From Tetrastigma voinierianum (lineage: Eukaryota > Streptophyta > Magnoliopsida > Vitales > Vitaceae): 64,000 nt of DNA. Positions 22,536 to 33,790 of this stretch are shown here, in pieces. Position 1 is the stretch's first letter; every line of letters begins with the position of its first letter. The position numbers were made by a program, and so were the translations under genes. The notes below the pieces were generated by a model that was not told the origin of the DNA, did not search any database, and was given only the letters and a program-made list of their open reading frames with translations. Location of the stretch: NCBI GenBank assembly GCA_016808115.1, contig JAEQBH010001377.1:62001-126000 (forward strand). Reading direction: 5' to 3'.

Positions 22536-23099
22536 AACAAAATTTAATTTGATAATATTGATCAGGAAGATTGTAGAAACCAAAGTTCCCATCGGGCCTG
22601 AATCGATAAATGATTGTAAGATTTAGTTTAATGAATGAAATGAGATGAATTTCCAAGATTCGATGTTCTTGATGTTGAATTTCTAAACTCCACTCAATCA
22701 AAAGAGGTAATACTTAGTATTGATGAAAACGGTACAGAAAAATCAAGCATTAATGATGAAAAGGAAAGTGAAACAGAAACAAGTTCAGAAGGGTTAACAT
22801 TGAAGGAATCACCCAGAAATTTGAAGTATGCTTTCTTAGAACCAGAAAAAGTAAAACCTATTGTTATTTCAACTGCATTGACTGAGCTTGAAGAACAAAA
22901 ACCGTTGGAGATTCTCAAAAAATACTAGGAAGCAATTGTTTGGTCTTTAGGAATCCGTTCTTCTAGTTGCATGCACAAGATCCTTTTGGAAGATAATGCA
23001 AAGACTTCCCTTGAACATCAAAAAAGACTGAATCTAGTAATGAAAGAAGTTGTTAGAAAAGAAGTGAATTTAAATGGAGTGAATACCAAGTTTTATATA

Positions 23100-23780
23100 T
23101 GCAATCTCAAACAAATTTTCGCGAGCCTACCATGGTTCCCAAGAAGGGTGGATTTACTGTAATCAGAAATGAGAATAATTAATTGATTCCTACGAGAACT
23201 ATGGTAAGATGGAGGGTGTGTATAGACTGTAGAAAGCTAAATACTGCTATAAGAAAGGATCATTATCCTCTGCCTTTCATTGACCAAATGTCGATTGTGC
23301 CAGCGTAACAATCTACATTAACGTTTTCTTTGATGGATATTCGATATAAATCAGATTTCCATAGCCCCTGAATATCAGGAGAAGACTACATTCACATGTC
23401 CTTATGGAACCTTTTCTTTTGGAAGGATGTCATTTGGATTATGTAATGCTTCTGCAACTTTTCAAAGGTGTATGATGTCTATATTTTCAGACTTAGTGGA
23501 AGAGGCTATGGAAATCTTCATGGATGATTTCTTAGTATCTAGTTTTGAGAAATGTTTAGAAAATTTGGAAACAATACTTCAGAGGTGCCAAGACAAAAAT
23601 CTAGCTTTGAATTGGGAAAAATGTAATTTTATGGTAATAGAGGATATTGTCTTGGGGCACAAGATTTCTGTAGCTAGGTTAGAAGTTGACCAAGTAAAGG
23701 TTGTTATCATAAAAACTCTCCTACCACCTATAACAGTTAAAGGGATAAGAAGTTTCCTAGAACATGCTAGGTTTTACTGA
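23100..23780 (+). pseudogene. Athila reverse transcriptase domain, nearly readable
   Basis: RT copies element RNA into DNA inside the particle. Order of motifs: VPKKGGFTVI (near 23135), RWRVCIDCRKLN (near 23205), KDHYPLPFIDQM (near 23265), TFTCPYGTFSFGRMSFGLCNASATFQ region (23385-23465), the catalytic IFMDDF (near 23515-23535) and LGHKIS (near 23655). The two aspartates of the active site are intact. Defects are a stop after VIRNENN, a +1 shift near 23345-23355, and a TGA (23778-23780) where other copies have Arg, which is a CGA-to-TGA change. It is the least damaged coding domain in the window. Confidence 0.9.
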
Positions 23781-25800
23781 AGATTCATAAGGGACTTCTC
23801 AAAAATTTCTAGACCATTATGTAGACTGCTGGAAAAAAATGCAAAGTTTTATTTTGATGAATCATGTAGATCTACATTTAAAGAAATTAAGTCTAGATTG
23901 GTTATAGCTCCCATCATGGTGACACCTAACTGGAACAAGGAGTTTGAAATAATGTGTGATGCTAGTGATTATGCTATTGGAGCAGTACTGGGACAAAGAA
24001 CTGAGAATATTTAAGGCCATATACTATGCCATCAAAACCTTTAATGAGGCATAAGAGAATTGTTGGAATCCAGCAATAAGAAAACGTAGTGGAAATAAAA
24101 TTTTTAACGCTGCACTGCATCAAGATCCAAGCGGTTTGATGAAACTAAACAATGAATCAAGGAAATCCAGACCTTACCTCTTGTAGACCGAATCCTTTTC
24201 GACTAGTGTAGATTTGCTTGATCACACACACTGAACACAAACAGAAACGATCCAACAAAGAACGAGCCAAGATACCAAAGAAGCAACTCTAAAGGTATCC
24301 ATGAACGATTAATGATGGATGGATGTGATAGCACCTTATGATAGGTCTTTGTCCCACAAAACCAAAGACACCTTAGTGTCTTCCAAAACTCTAAAAAGAA
24401 TTCTCTCTCAAAATGCCCACTTCCAAAGAACCACTTCTTTTAGATGATAAACCCCATATTTATATCAAGCCTCTCAAACCCTTTTATTAAAACGAATTTA
24501 AACCAAATTCCATTAACTATTAATGGGCTTGGCTTGGGCTTGGGCTTAAACTGGGCTAAAGAGAGAGCCTTTCTAATATCCAATTATAGGTAATTCTTAT
24601 GTGTGACCCTATAAGTTCACTCAATGTTAGCAGCGGGCCTAAATTATATTCTAAGCCCACAAGTTATAATTCGTCTATAGAAATACATTATAACTACCCA
24701 AATCAAGTGAATTCGATGACTCGAAAAACCTTACCATAGTATGATATTAATCCTTTGTCACACGATGTCTCGATTAAGCACAAAGCATGGATGAAATCAT
24801 CTTTATACTACTTAATCGTTTCTTGATTCTCAAGTAGACTGACTAAACAAATGATATTGATAACTCTTATCAATTCATCTCGAGTACTCCACCATGCATT
24901 TCTCAGTCTCACTTATCAAGAGGCTACCACATCTCACTCAATTAAGAGCTGACAATTCTTTTCACTATCACTCACATTCCTCCACATGATTTACTGCATG
25001 CCCAACCATAGCCTGTATTACCATCCTGTTAAAGATGTCATTAAGCTACGTCAAGACACGAAGTTCCTCATGTACGAATCCATGGTGAATTCAGGTCGAA
25101 GGACTCAAATACCAATACTGCAAAGCGAATTACTGATGACATAATCCATGTAGTACTTCTCATAGTGGGTCAGTATAATAACATGAACTTAACATGTATT
25201 TATGTTCTGAGTAACAACTTATGTTCATGACCAGCAAAACGTGGTCTTTTCTTCCTAAAACATATTATCTTACTTCATTATTATTCCCACACATGATCGA
25301 CTATGGACTATTTAGAATAAGGTTCTTACGCCTTTAAGGTTTTACTATCAAGTCACATACCATATTACAAAGCAGAGCCAACTATTCTAGATCTTATTTT
25401 ATCAAGTTAAACCACAATTTAAATAACAAGATAAAATGATAAATGCCTCATGTATATAAACATATAATGACAATGTATATGCCACTGGGCTAGAGCATAT
25501 CACTAACAAGAATTACTCTACCATAGAAAATGAGAAGCTGGCAATGGTGTTTGCTTATGAAAAATTCAGGCCTTACATATTTGGGTCCCATGTTATAATA
25601 CACACTGATCATGTTGCTATTAAATACTTGATGGCCAAGAAGGATGCCAAACCAAGACTGATCATATGGGTACTATTGCTACAAGAGTTTGATTTAAAAA
25701 TAAAAGACAAGAAGGGTAGTGACAATGTGATAGTTGATCACTTCTCTATATTGGAAAAGACTACTGAAGAGGAAAAGGAAATTGAAATAGCATAAAACTT
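23781..25800 (+). pseudogene. Athila RNase H domain, split by a solo LTR
   Basis: RNase H removes the RNA template during reverse transcription. The first part (23781-24060) has RFI.DFSKISRPLCRLLEK and CDASDYAIGAVLGQR. The second part (25509-25800) continues with NYSTIENEKLAMVFAYEKFRPY, HTDHVAIKYLMAKKDAKPRLI and LLQEFDLKIKDKKGSDN, ending near the DHFS motif. The two halves are in register once the 1448-bp insertion is ignored, with one 5-bp duplication. A TAA in the first half also interrupts the frame. Confidence 0.85.
24061..25508. mobile_element. Solo LTR inserted in RNase H of element C
   Basis: Starts TGTTGG and ends CTAACA (short inverted ends, TG..CA), 1448 bp. It is flanked by a perfect 5-bp target duplication AGAAT (24056-24060 and 25509-25513), and the Athila reading frame resumes directly after it. 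No gag or pol is present, so it is a single LTR left after recombination between two LTRs, or a small non-autonomous element. The TG-TTGG/CTAACA ends and general look suggest a Copia-type LTR, but that is a guess. Strand is not determined. Confidence 0.9.
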
Positions 25801-26430
25801 TCCTAATGAGCAGCTTTTTTTGTTATCAGCCAAAGTACTCTGGTATGTTGATGTTGTGAATTACTTAGCTTGTGGAATTATGCCACTTGAGTTCAACCAC
25901 CAGCAGAGAAGGAAGTTGAGAACTAATAGCAGATTTTATATTTGGAATGACCTACTACTTTTCAAAAGAGGAGCAGATATTATTATCAGTAGATGTGTAC
26001 CAGAAACAGAACAAGATGAAATTTTTAATAAATGTCATGCATCACCATATGGAGGACACTTTGCAAGAGATAAAACAACCCATAAAATTCTCCAATCAGG
26101 TTTTTATTAGCCTACTATATTCAAAGAATGTTTTGAATAGGTAAAACATTGTGATAAATGTCAGAGAATGGGCGAAATGAGATGCCCCTCTGAGGAATCC
26201 CCCGGGTCTTATAATTTTTATGTATGGGGACCAGACTGTGGAACATGCTCCCATCCTCATTTGGAAATCTTTTTGTAGCACTTTACGCACAGTCGACAGT
26301 TAGGCGGGTCGAGACAGATCTCTAGAGTGCCACTCTTTGTTACCACTATATCACTTTATCAAAAACACGTGGAAGCGGGTTACATTTCGATTCGGCATAA
26401 AAGCTCTTTCAAGGAAATATACGGAAGTTT
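25800..26430 (+). pseudogene. Athila integrase, N-terminal part
   Basis: Integrase joins the DNA copy to the chromosome. The HHCC zinc-binding region is clear: CHASPYGGHFARDK (near 26035), then GFY.PTIF and a CDKC pair followed by QRMGEM. A stop replaces the Trp of FYWPT. After about 26200 the frame breaks, with traces of NEMPL and of an RFGI block that belongs to the catalytic core near 26390. The D,D,E residues cannot be found. The domain then ends without the rest of the core or the C-terminal part. Confidence 0.8.
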
Positions 26431-26605
26431 TTAAAGGGAGTAGGCCATTAACTGGTATTACATTTATACAAAGTACAAAATTATATAAAAGGCATATCAA
26501 GCCTTTCAAGAATGATTTATAAAATAGATGTTCGAGAGTTCAAATTGTTTTACAAATATCCATATTAAAAAAAAATGGAGTGAATGCATATCTTACGAAC
26601 ATACT
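26431..26605. other. Unassigned junction between elements C and D
   Basis: AT-rich, no gene. The last 14 bases before the minus-strand LTR read, in reverse complement, ACAAGTATG, which faintly recalls the start of a primer-binding-site unit, so D's 3' LTR may once have continued into another element copy. Confidence 0.3.
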
Positions 26606-29592
26606 TGTTGAGACAAAAGATATATACAAATTTATGACACCTATTACCCAAGAGGACTATTATGCAATCCCAAACAGCGTGCATAAAACATTTGAGGCCA
26701 CGACTGGCTGCCTAGAGTAAATCATTTTCAATTTTGGTTTTGGCCTGATATCCTGCAAGTGCAATTGACAAGTAATAGAATGGATTGCAGTCCCGGATAT
26801 AGACCACGAGATCTCAAGAATTCTAAGATCAACTACTGCGACTACTCAAGCTCCATACTATTTGGACTATAAATGACATTTTGTTTCGACTTAAGAAGGT
26901 ACATCAAAAATATACAAGTAACATAAAAAAAAAGAATGAACAATCAAATATAAGCTGGAATCTAAAGAATAGGAATAATGAATAGTTAAGAAAATAAATG
27001 GAAACTGAATAGTCATCTTTGAGGTACACGGTAAGATCAACTTTGCTATTTGTGAGTAATAAATTATGAACAACACTTATAATTTTTGCTTGTGTATTTA
27101 GGGTTTTAAAATACATCAGGCGTTTTACTTGATGCAATTTGGATCTCTCCCACACTCCACGATTAAATTTATACAATTTTCTGATTCTTTGGGACGGGAG
27201 ATTAGATGACTACTAATAGGGATTTTCCTTGATCAAAGATTATTTTCTTTTGCAATACTTCATGCCCATTTTATGAATGTAAATATAACTGGGTTATCCG
27301 ATTAGAGCAAGGGATATCTGACTTCTGGCCACTCTTCTATATCTCAAGATTAGAATAGATGTCTTCCTCTCTTGGAGTTATGAGATCTGACCATATCTTT
27401 TACCAAGATTGGCTTCACTTTTTCGAATTGGGGAGTATGACTCTACGCTTGTTTAAAATTGATAACTCATTCAACTCATTATGTTTCAAGTGAGAGGTTA
27501 TCAAAGTAAACTTACAAAGAAGCTGATAAGTCCCATAACCTAGCAGTTGTCCTTACCTTGAGGAAATGTTCATAACTCTCGGGGAATGTATTCTCTGTGT
27601 CACTCAGGAAGGACCTCCTTGAATCGAGCAATGATCAAGTCTTAAAACGGGTATAAGACAACGATATTCGGATCGAAACATTAAACCATAACCGAGGAAG
27701 TAAATTCGATAGCGGGGGGAATTCCTGTGGTACAGAGCTTGACTAAATGAAAGATAATTTCGAACTATAGCATTCGCAATGGAAATTTGGGTTCCTCAAT
27801 TACTGAATTACACACTACATCATTCCTCTGATCATAAGAACAAGCAAATTGAAGCTGAAGATTTGAATTCGAAATTTATGAACTTCAAACATTCAATTAG
27901 TAATTTGAAAAAGAATGGAATTTACATTCGACTTGACTCAGCGATAACATCAGGAATCTAGAAAATAAAACAAAAAATAAAAGAAAAGATGAAAATAAAC
28001 TAATCTATACTTGCGGAAGCGAGAAAAAGAAAAATAAAAGAAAAGAAAAAGAAAAAATAAATAAATGAAACCTTCGCTACGAGATCTTCGTTAACCGCGG
28101 CTGTCTTACTCTGGTAATTTGCTTATTTATAGGGTTACGAGTTGGGCCCCTAATTTCGATGCATTTCTTTTTGGACTTCATTTAAATGCCCAGTAAAGTG
28201 TCGCGTACAACATCAGAATGCCTTCGCGACCTCGTTTCTTATCGTAGTGTGTATTCTGGTTATCGATAAGTCATGACATTCCTTTGTTTTCGAGGCATCT
28301 TATGTCAGCGACATCAATCCTTGTGAGAAAGGAGAAAGATATTTGCTGAGATTGGAAATATCGATCTACGTGTAGATGACGAAACTTCTGTTTTGGAAGC
28401 TTTATTATGGATGGTTCTTTGATGTAGGACGTGATTGCATATGCGTGTGACGGCTCAACTCCGCCAGTTTTGAATTGGCCGTTCCCGAAGTATGGCATCG
28501 TTACTGCGTGGAACCGGGCTTTGCAAGTTACGGCGTTTGGCTACGATCCGCATTGCGTCTTTATTAAACATGTTCTTGCCGGGCATCAGCTGATCTGATC
28601 GCGGCGACTTTTTGGGTGTGTCTCCGACCTCGTTAACGTTGCCGTGACGAGACTTCACGTGTGCGACGCCGATGATGGTTTGGTTGCGAGAGCATGTTTC
28701 TCTTTATGCGACATCAAACTTGCACTATGCTTTAGTTTTTTAACTTGTTGTTTAACGGGCATGTATAAGGAAAGAAACTAAGTCTACACCTTTTCGAGAA
28801 CTTTGTACTTCACGGCTTTGAAGCTTTCATGATAAGGTTTCGTTTTAAAGACTGTCTCAGTGCTTCATTTTGTAAGCGACATACTTTAGGCTTTCTACTG
28901 TTTCAGACTTTAGCTATTGGTTTGTTTTGGGTTCTTGAACCTGAATTACTGTAAGACTTTTGAGAACTTACTAAACATGGAAATATTTGTGAAGGAAGTT
29001 ATTTGGGAGACATCAGTCTGTCGACATCCAAGCCAGGAGCGCCTCGGCGGGTTGAGATGCATGTGGCGTGAAGATTCTAACATGATAAACTTGGGTTCCT
29101 ACGGGACTGTGGGTTGCTTTTGATTTTTGCGGGTGCATGGATTCATGTTGAACTTGTGAGAAGCTGGGATGCTTTTTGGCGGGACAGTGCACTCTAGGCA
29201 GACAGAGAGCTTTAGCACCTACAGTGACTCAGAGCCAGCAGTGGAGGAGTCAGTGCAGTGGGAAAAATTCATGGATGTTTGTGGAGACAGTTCTCAGATT
29301 CTGGATTGGTTTTTCATTACTGTTTATGGTCCACTTTATAGCGACTTTGCATCATTTTCTTAATTTCTTTTTGTTCTTATGACTTCCATAGCTTGTTTAA
29401 CCCAAGCTTCGCCTGTATTCATTAAGCTGCTGTTTACTTATTTACACATTTACTCGTTCTTGTTTTCTCTTTATACTTTCTTTCCCTCCTTGCAACATGG
29501 ATCAGTGTGAGTTTTTAACTATTCCATAATAATTATTCCTTTGGATAAAGTGACTGAATAGTTCGAAATGAACTGACTTTTGAAGCTCATGA
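26606..29592 (-). mobile_element. Family A LTR A7 (3' LTR of element D)
   Basis: The left edge TGTTGAGACAAAAG is the LTR 3' end, including one primer-binding-site unit (CAATCCCAAACAGCGTGCAT near 26672). The R/U5 matches other copies in reverse complement (CAATTTTGGTTTTGGCC, AATAAACTGGAATCTAAAGA-like, and the TATA box as TATTTATA at 28124-28131). The right edge is CTTTTGAAGCTCATGA near 29592, equivalent to TGATGAGCTTAAAAG. Length is 2.99 kb, similar to 2.95 kb for the split 5' LTR. Unlike its partner, the region where the palindrome array should lie (28300-29450) has almost no intact TGTCGCGACA. Confidence 0.75.
28124..28131 (-). promoter_or_regulatory. LTR TATA box (A7)
   Basis: TATTTATA on the plus strand (TATAAATA on the minus), in the context GCTTATTTATAGGG, matching the box in the other LTRs of this subfamily. 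Confidence 0.7.
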
Positions 29593-31200
29593 AACACATA
29601 CCAAAAACTTGGGTTTTGGCATCCTCAAAGCGAGAAAGAAAAATTATTTATGCCAGGCAAGGACATTTCACACTTTTTGTAGCCATCTTTGATAATGTTT
29701 TGTAGTTTTTCGTTGAAGCCGAGGGAACTGTTCTATTTTAACATCCCAAACTGTGAGAGTCAGTTCTGGAATTAGTTTGAGTGTTTGTTTTGACATTTGA
29801 GTTGTTACCACTGACTTTTGTTTTACTTTTGTTCATTGGATCACATTAGATAATAAAATTATTTCCTTTCTCATACTAGTAGCCGATTCACCGCTCCGGA
29901 GATATTAAGAAGATTTTTCATTTTCTCCATATTTTCAGTTTCCTGGTTTGTTGGACTATATTCAGATCTCAACTAATGCTGGAGGCCTGATTCATGACCT
30001 CAAAGATTCTTAGTGATTGCTAGACCCATTATTGAGCTTGTGGAGTATGGTGAGATGGAAAGAATTTTCAGATTGAATACTAATTACATCTCCTCTTTTT
30101 CATACTTTCTTTCTTGTGATTTCTCTAGCTGACTCTTACTGACTTTGTTTTTGGACATCTATTTGGTTTATTTGGGATCAGGGCTGTATTCTTGTTTGTG
30201 AATTGACAGGAGCTTTCATGTTTATGCCATTGGGATAGGTGTGTTTTGCTTTTTAGGCTTTCCATTCCTCTTGTGGACTTTAGTTAATGTTTCCTCTCCC
30301 ACTGAGATCAACATTGGAGATCATAGTTGTTTGTGAGCACCTACAGACAATTGTTAAGAGAGTTAAAGGCCTGTATAGATAAAACTTATCACATGGCTTT
30401 CTTTTCTAATTGCATTTTTCGCTCTTTTTCTTTCATTCTTTGTTTTCATTTGTTTGCTGTTTTTTTTACTGTACGGAGTTCTGAGGAGACTTTTTCTTTC
30501 TGAGCTTTGAACAACATTCACTCTTGGATTTATACAGGTAATCTTGGTTCTCTACAGGATTGATTCAGATCAGTTTGGGACTGTTCATTTGTTGAAAAAT
30601 CAGCTTATTTGTTCATTGGATTCTGAACACCTTGTGGCGCTGCCAGATAGGGATGTGCTTCAGGCAAACCTGTTTTGGCTCGGGCGAGCTTTGAAATAAA
30701 CTACTCTTGTGGGTTGCATACTTTGGGTTCAAGCCTCGATGGCTGTCAACAGATTCTACAGGATTGTATTGGGCGTATTAATTGGAAGCTTCAGCATGTT
30801 TTCTGACTCATTTTTTGTGGTAGGCCCAATTAATTAAAGTGAATATCTTCAACTTGGATTCAGCTGACTTCTTGTTAAATTTTGCAATCAAATGTGTTTG
30901 GCCAGCTTATTGTGACCTCCCACCGTTACAGGATATGGTTGATTAAATTTACTTACTGTGTTTCAGTGCCCCTTATTCATTAACCATGACTTAAGACTGT
31001 ATGACTCTGTTGAATCTGACTGTTTCAGGCTGATTGGGCTTGTGTCTAATGGGTTTTGACTTCTTGCAGCTATTCTTCAGCTTTTTATTTTCTTATTCTC
31101 AGGGCCCTTTTGGGCTGTTTGCAGACAACAGGCAAGTATACAGTAGTTCAGTTTCAGTTTATCATTTTACTTAGTTCAGTGCAAGTGTTGGGATAAGTTC
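29593..31200 (-). mobile_element. Element D 3' non-coding region
   Basis: Next to the LTR start the minus strand shows a decayed polypurine tract (plus strand CCAAAAACTT near 29601) and the CTTGCC../GATGCC.. equivalents of the GAGGACAAGCAA motifs that precede the LTR in element B at 55230-55270. Beyond this I see only A-rich (minus strand) non-coding sequence. No gene is expected between the third ORF and the LTR. Confidence 0.5.
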
Positions 31201-33100
31201 TTTCAGACTGGAGACAGGAGGGTGGGTTGGGGAGTGTCTTTTCTTTGGAAGGTGTGGACTGAACTGGGATCAGATCTCTGGAAGTATTCAATGTTGGGAT
31301 GGAGGACCTTCATTTCTTGTTTTTGTTTGCTTCTCTTCTTCAGTTTTCAGCTTTGGATTTGTTTGCATGAAGTCGGAAGCTTTGGAGATCGACCTTTATG
31401 GCTGTATTTTTCTTTTTATTTCTATTCTGGACTTCATTCGTGTTTGACTCCATTGATGTTTATTCAAAGTTGGAAGTTATTTAATCGGTCAGATTGCCGA
31501 CATTGTTTACAACGCCGGATTCGACTCACAGCTCTTTGTCTATTATCATCCGGTTCATTCAGTCTTCTGCTGGGACTTTGGCGTGCTCAAAGTTGGGATC
31601 CACTGGTTGTTATTCGGATTGAGAACTGTTCCTGTTTTCTTGACGAAGTAGTTGTTTGGGATCATGTTAAACCCGGAATTATTCTCAAAGAAGACTATTA
31701 ACTTGGGACATGGAAGATCATCTTTACTTAGTTTGCTGTTTGGGGACTCCTCTTACTTAACATTCTTTTGGGGAGCCTCTTTCATGCATTATTTGACTTT
31801 GGGTTCCTGCCCCAGACTAGGTCTTCTTTGTGGATGACTGTGGTTCTTACACTGGATTCTTGGCTGCTGTCCACCTCTTTCCTTTCTTTCATCTTCATAC
31901 CTTTGTTAAAATTTCATTATTCCAATTTATTTCTCTTGTACTTTCCAGCATTTATAACACACTACAGGGCTCTTGACTTTTGGAGAACTAGCTAAGAGGA
32001 TGGAGAATCTAAAGAGCTTCTTTCATCACACCCCTTCACATTGCTCACCAGGATAACTAGATATTCCTTTTGGAGGAGTTACCCACGATTTCTGCTTCCT
32101 TCTTTGGCAGAGCAGCTTTATTGAGTCTTCTTAACTCAACATCTTGGGCGGACTTTGCTATGGGATTTAAATGACTTTTTCTGCTTTCTTTTGGTTTAGG
32201 ACGCCTTTCACTCCATATGGAACAGTGATTGCATTGTTATCTAAGACACGCTGCTTCTTCTTTTCTGGGACTTTCCTTGCACCCAGCGCTGGAGCATAAC
32301 GATTGCCATTCTTTGGATGAGGGGATCAACTCTTGACTTTCATCTGTGGGCACTCATTACCATTTTCATTTATCATATTCTTTGTCCAGACATTTTCAGT
32401 ATTTATCAACCTGAGCTTTGGCATATCTTCTGGCATTTTTGTTTCAGCTGGTTTAGGACCCAGCAGAGGCAATGGACTCCATATAGCACTGTAGTGGGAG
32501 CTTTACATGTTGGGGTTTTGCAGTTCTTCCTCCTTTGTATATATCGTTTGACACTTTCTCACGATGAGCTAGACTTTTAGTGAATCTTCTTAAATTTGGG
32601 TTTTTTCAGGAGCTTTTGGACTTGGACCATGCTTGTACCACCATTCATAAGCTTAGATTCAATAGCCTTGGCTCCATGCCATTTACCTTCTCCCTAGCAG
32701 GCACCGATGTTGTCTTTCCTTTTCCCAGTTTGGGTCAGAATTCTTTCTCACCTTTAACTTTGCATGCTTTGACTTTTGATATGCTGTGAGAGGCTTGTTG
32801 CCCTCTTTTGTTCATTATAGTCGCAGAGAGATTGTGGGACTTTGGATCTTTAACTTTAATTGGACCTTTTGGCATAGTGTCTTTCAGTTCAGGACAAACC
32901 TCGGCCTAGGAATCCTCTAACCTTCTTTGCTTTTTCCTGCTCCTTGTCTTTGGTTCTTGTTGAGCTAGTGATAAGTTGGCTTCTAACTAGGCAATCTTTA
33001 CTGACTCTTCACTGTGGATTTCTTGTACATGGTTGTCAAATGTTTCACTCAGCTGGGATCTCTGGGGTTAGGAACGAAAGGGGTTTGAGGGTTTGACCAT
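31200..33100 (-). pseudogene. Element D third (env-position) ORF, broken
   Basis: The region matches element B's ORF3 (51877-53695) in reverse complement. Examples are the string equivalent to ATGGTCCAAGT near 32625-32640, the following CCCAAATTTAAGAAGATT (near 32580-32600), and the TATGG..CTCTGCTGGGTCC stretch near 32455-32485. In Athila elements this position holds a protein of unknown function annotated as 'putative plant transposon protein', sometimes called env-like. No frame longer than about 60 codons survives on this strand. The 159-codon ORF on the opposite strand at 31222 is antisense to this region. Limits are approximate. Confidence 0.5.
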
Positions 33101-33199
33101 TTGGAGCAGAGGAGGTTTGAGATTTTGAGGTGGGTTTTGAGATTTAGAATGGAAGGAGGATGAGCAGTTTACGGAAGTGAATGAATTGGGAAGGATTCT

Positions 33200-33790
33200 C
33201 ATTGAGTTAGGGTCAAATCAAGGTTTTGTGTTCCATGTGTTTCATTAATTAAACATGAGCATGTGATTTAGCTCACTTTATTTAGAGGACATTTAATTTT
33301 TAGGGCATTTGGGGTGGGAGTTCTTGGCTTTTGAGGCTTGCTTTTTATGTGCACATACTAGGTTTGTCATGTTTAACTGGAGTTTTTTAAATATTGCTTT
33401 ATGTAGGCATTTTGAGGTTTTTTGTTTATGACACCGCTAGTTTGATCTCAAGGAGCTTTGGATTCCTTTGTAATCTGCTCCCTTGGACTGTTTATTGGGC
33501 ATCTAGCTGGGGGTTTAACCCAGCAATTCACTCCTTTCACGGTTGGAGTTTAGGAGAGGGGTTGCCCATTTGCTGTAGCAGTGACATTTGCAGGGTTCTT
33601 TGGAGTGTCTTTCAGGTTGAGTTTCTCACTCATCCTTGACCTTAGAGGCTCCTCTTATGATTCGAAAATTTTATTAAACTATAGATTCAATTTACTCAAA
33701 TTTAATCATTTATAGAACTATCAAACTGAAATTCATTAAAGAATTTCAAAATTTGAAACTAAATTTTCCTTGGGTTTCCTCCCATGTTTA
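33200..33790 (-). other. Spacer between pol and third ORF in element D
   Basis: The minus strand matches element B 51050-51690: an AATTTTGAAATTCTTT..GATAGTTCTATAAA stretch (near 33700-33760), and further on AACTCCAGTT..CCTAGTATGTGCACATAAAA (near 33325-33375). The last string corresponds to CTTAGTATGTCGCGACATAAAA in element B, so the palindrome has been reduced to TGTGCACA here. Confidence 0.6.

Larger units (their letters stand above)
17148..26430 (+). mobile_element. Athila-like retrotransposon C, 5' LTR to integrase, truncated
   Basis: Plus-strand element with LTR (17148-19935), two primer-binding sites (19943 and 20044), gag (about 20290-22060), protease (about 22090-22535), RT (about 23100-23780), RNase H (interrupted by a solo LTR at 24061-25508) and the start of integrase (to about 26430). 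The third ORF, polypurine tract and 3' LTR are missing; the minus-strand element D begins at 26606. Every reading frame has stops or shifts, so it is not autonomous. Domain order and the single long pol region are typical of Athila. Confidence 0.85.

Noticed and set aside
31222..31701. 159-codon plus-strand ORF, the longest in the window
   Set aside because: It is antisense to the third ORF region of element D. Its composition (F, L, W and S rich) comes from reading an A-rich coding strand backwards, and no domain is recognisable.
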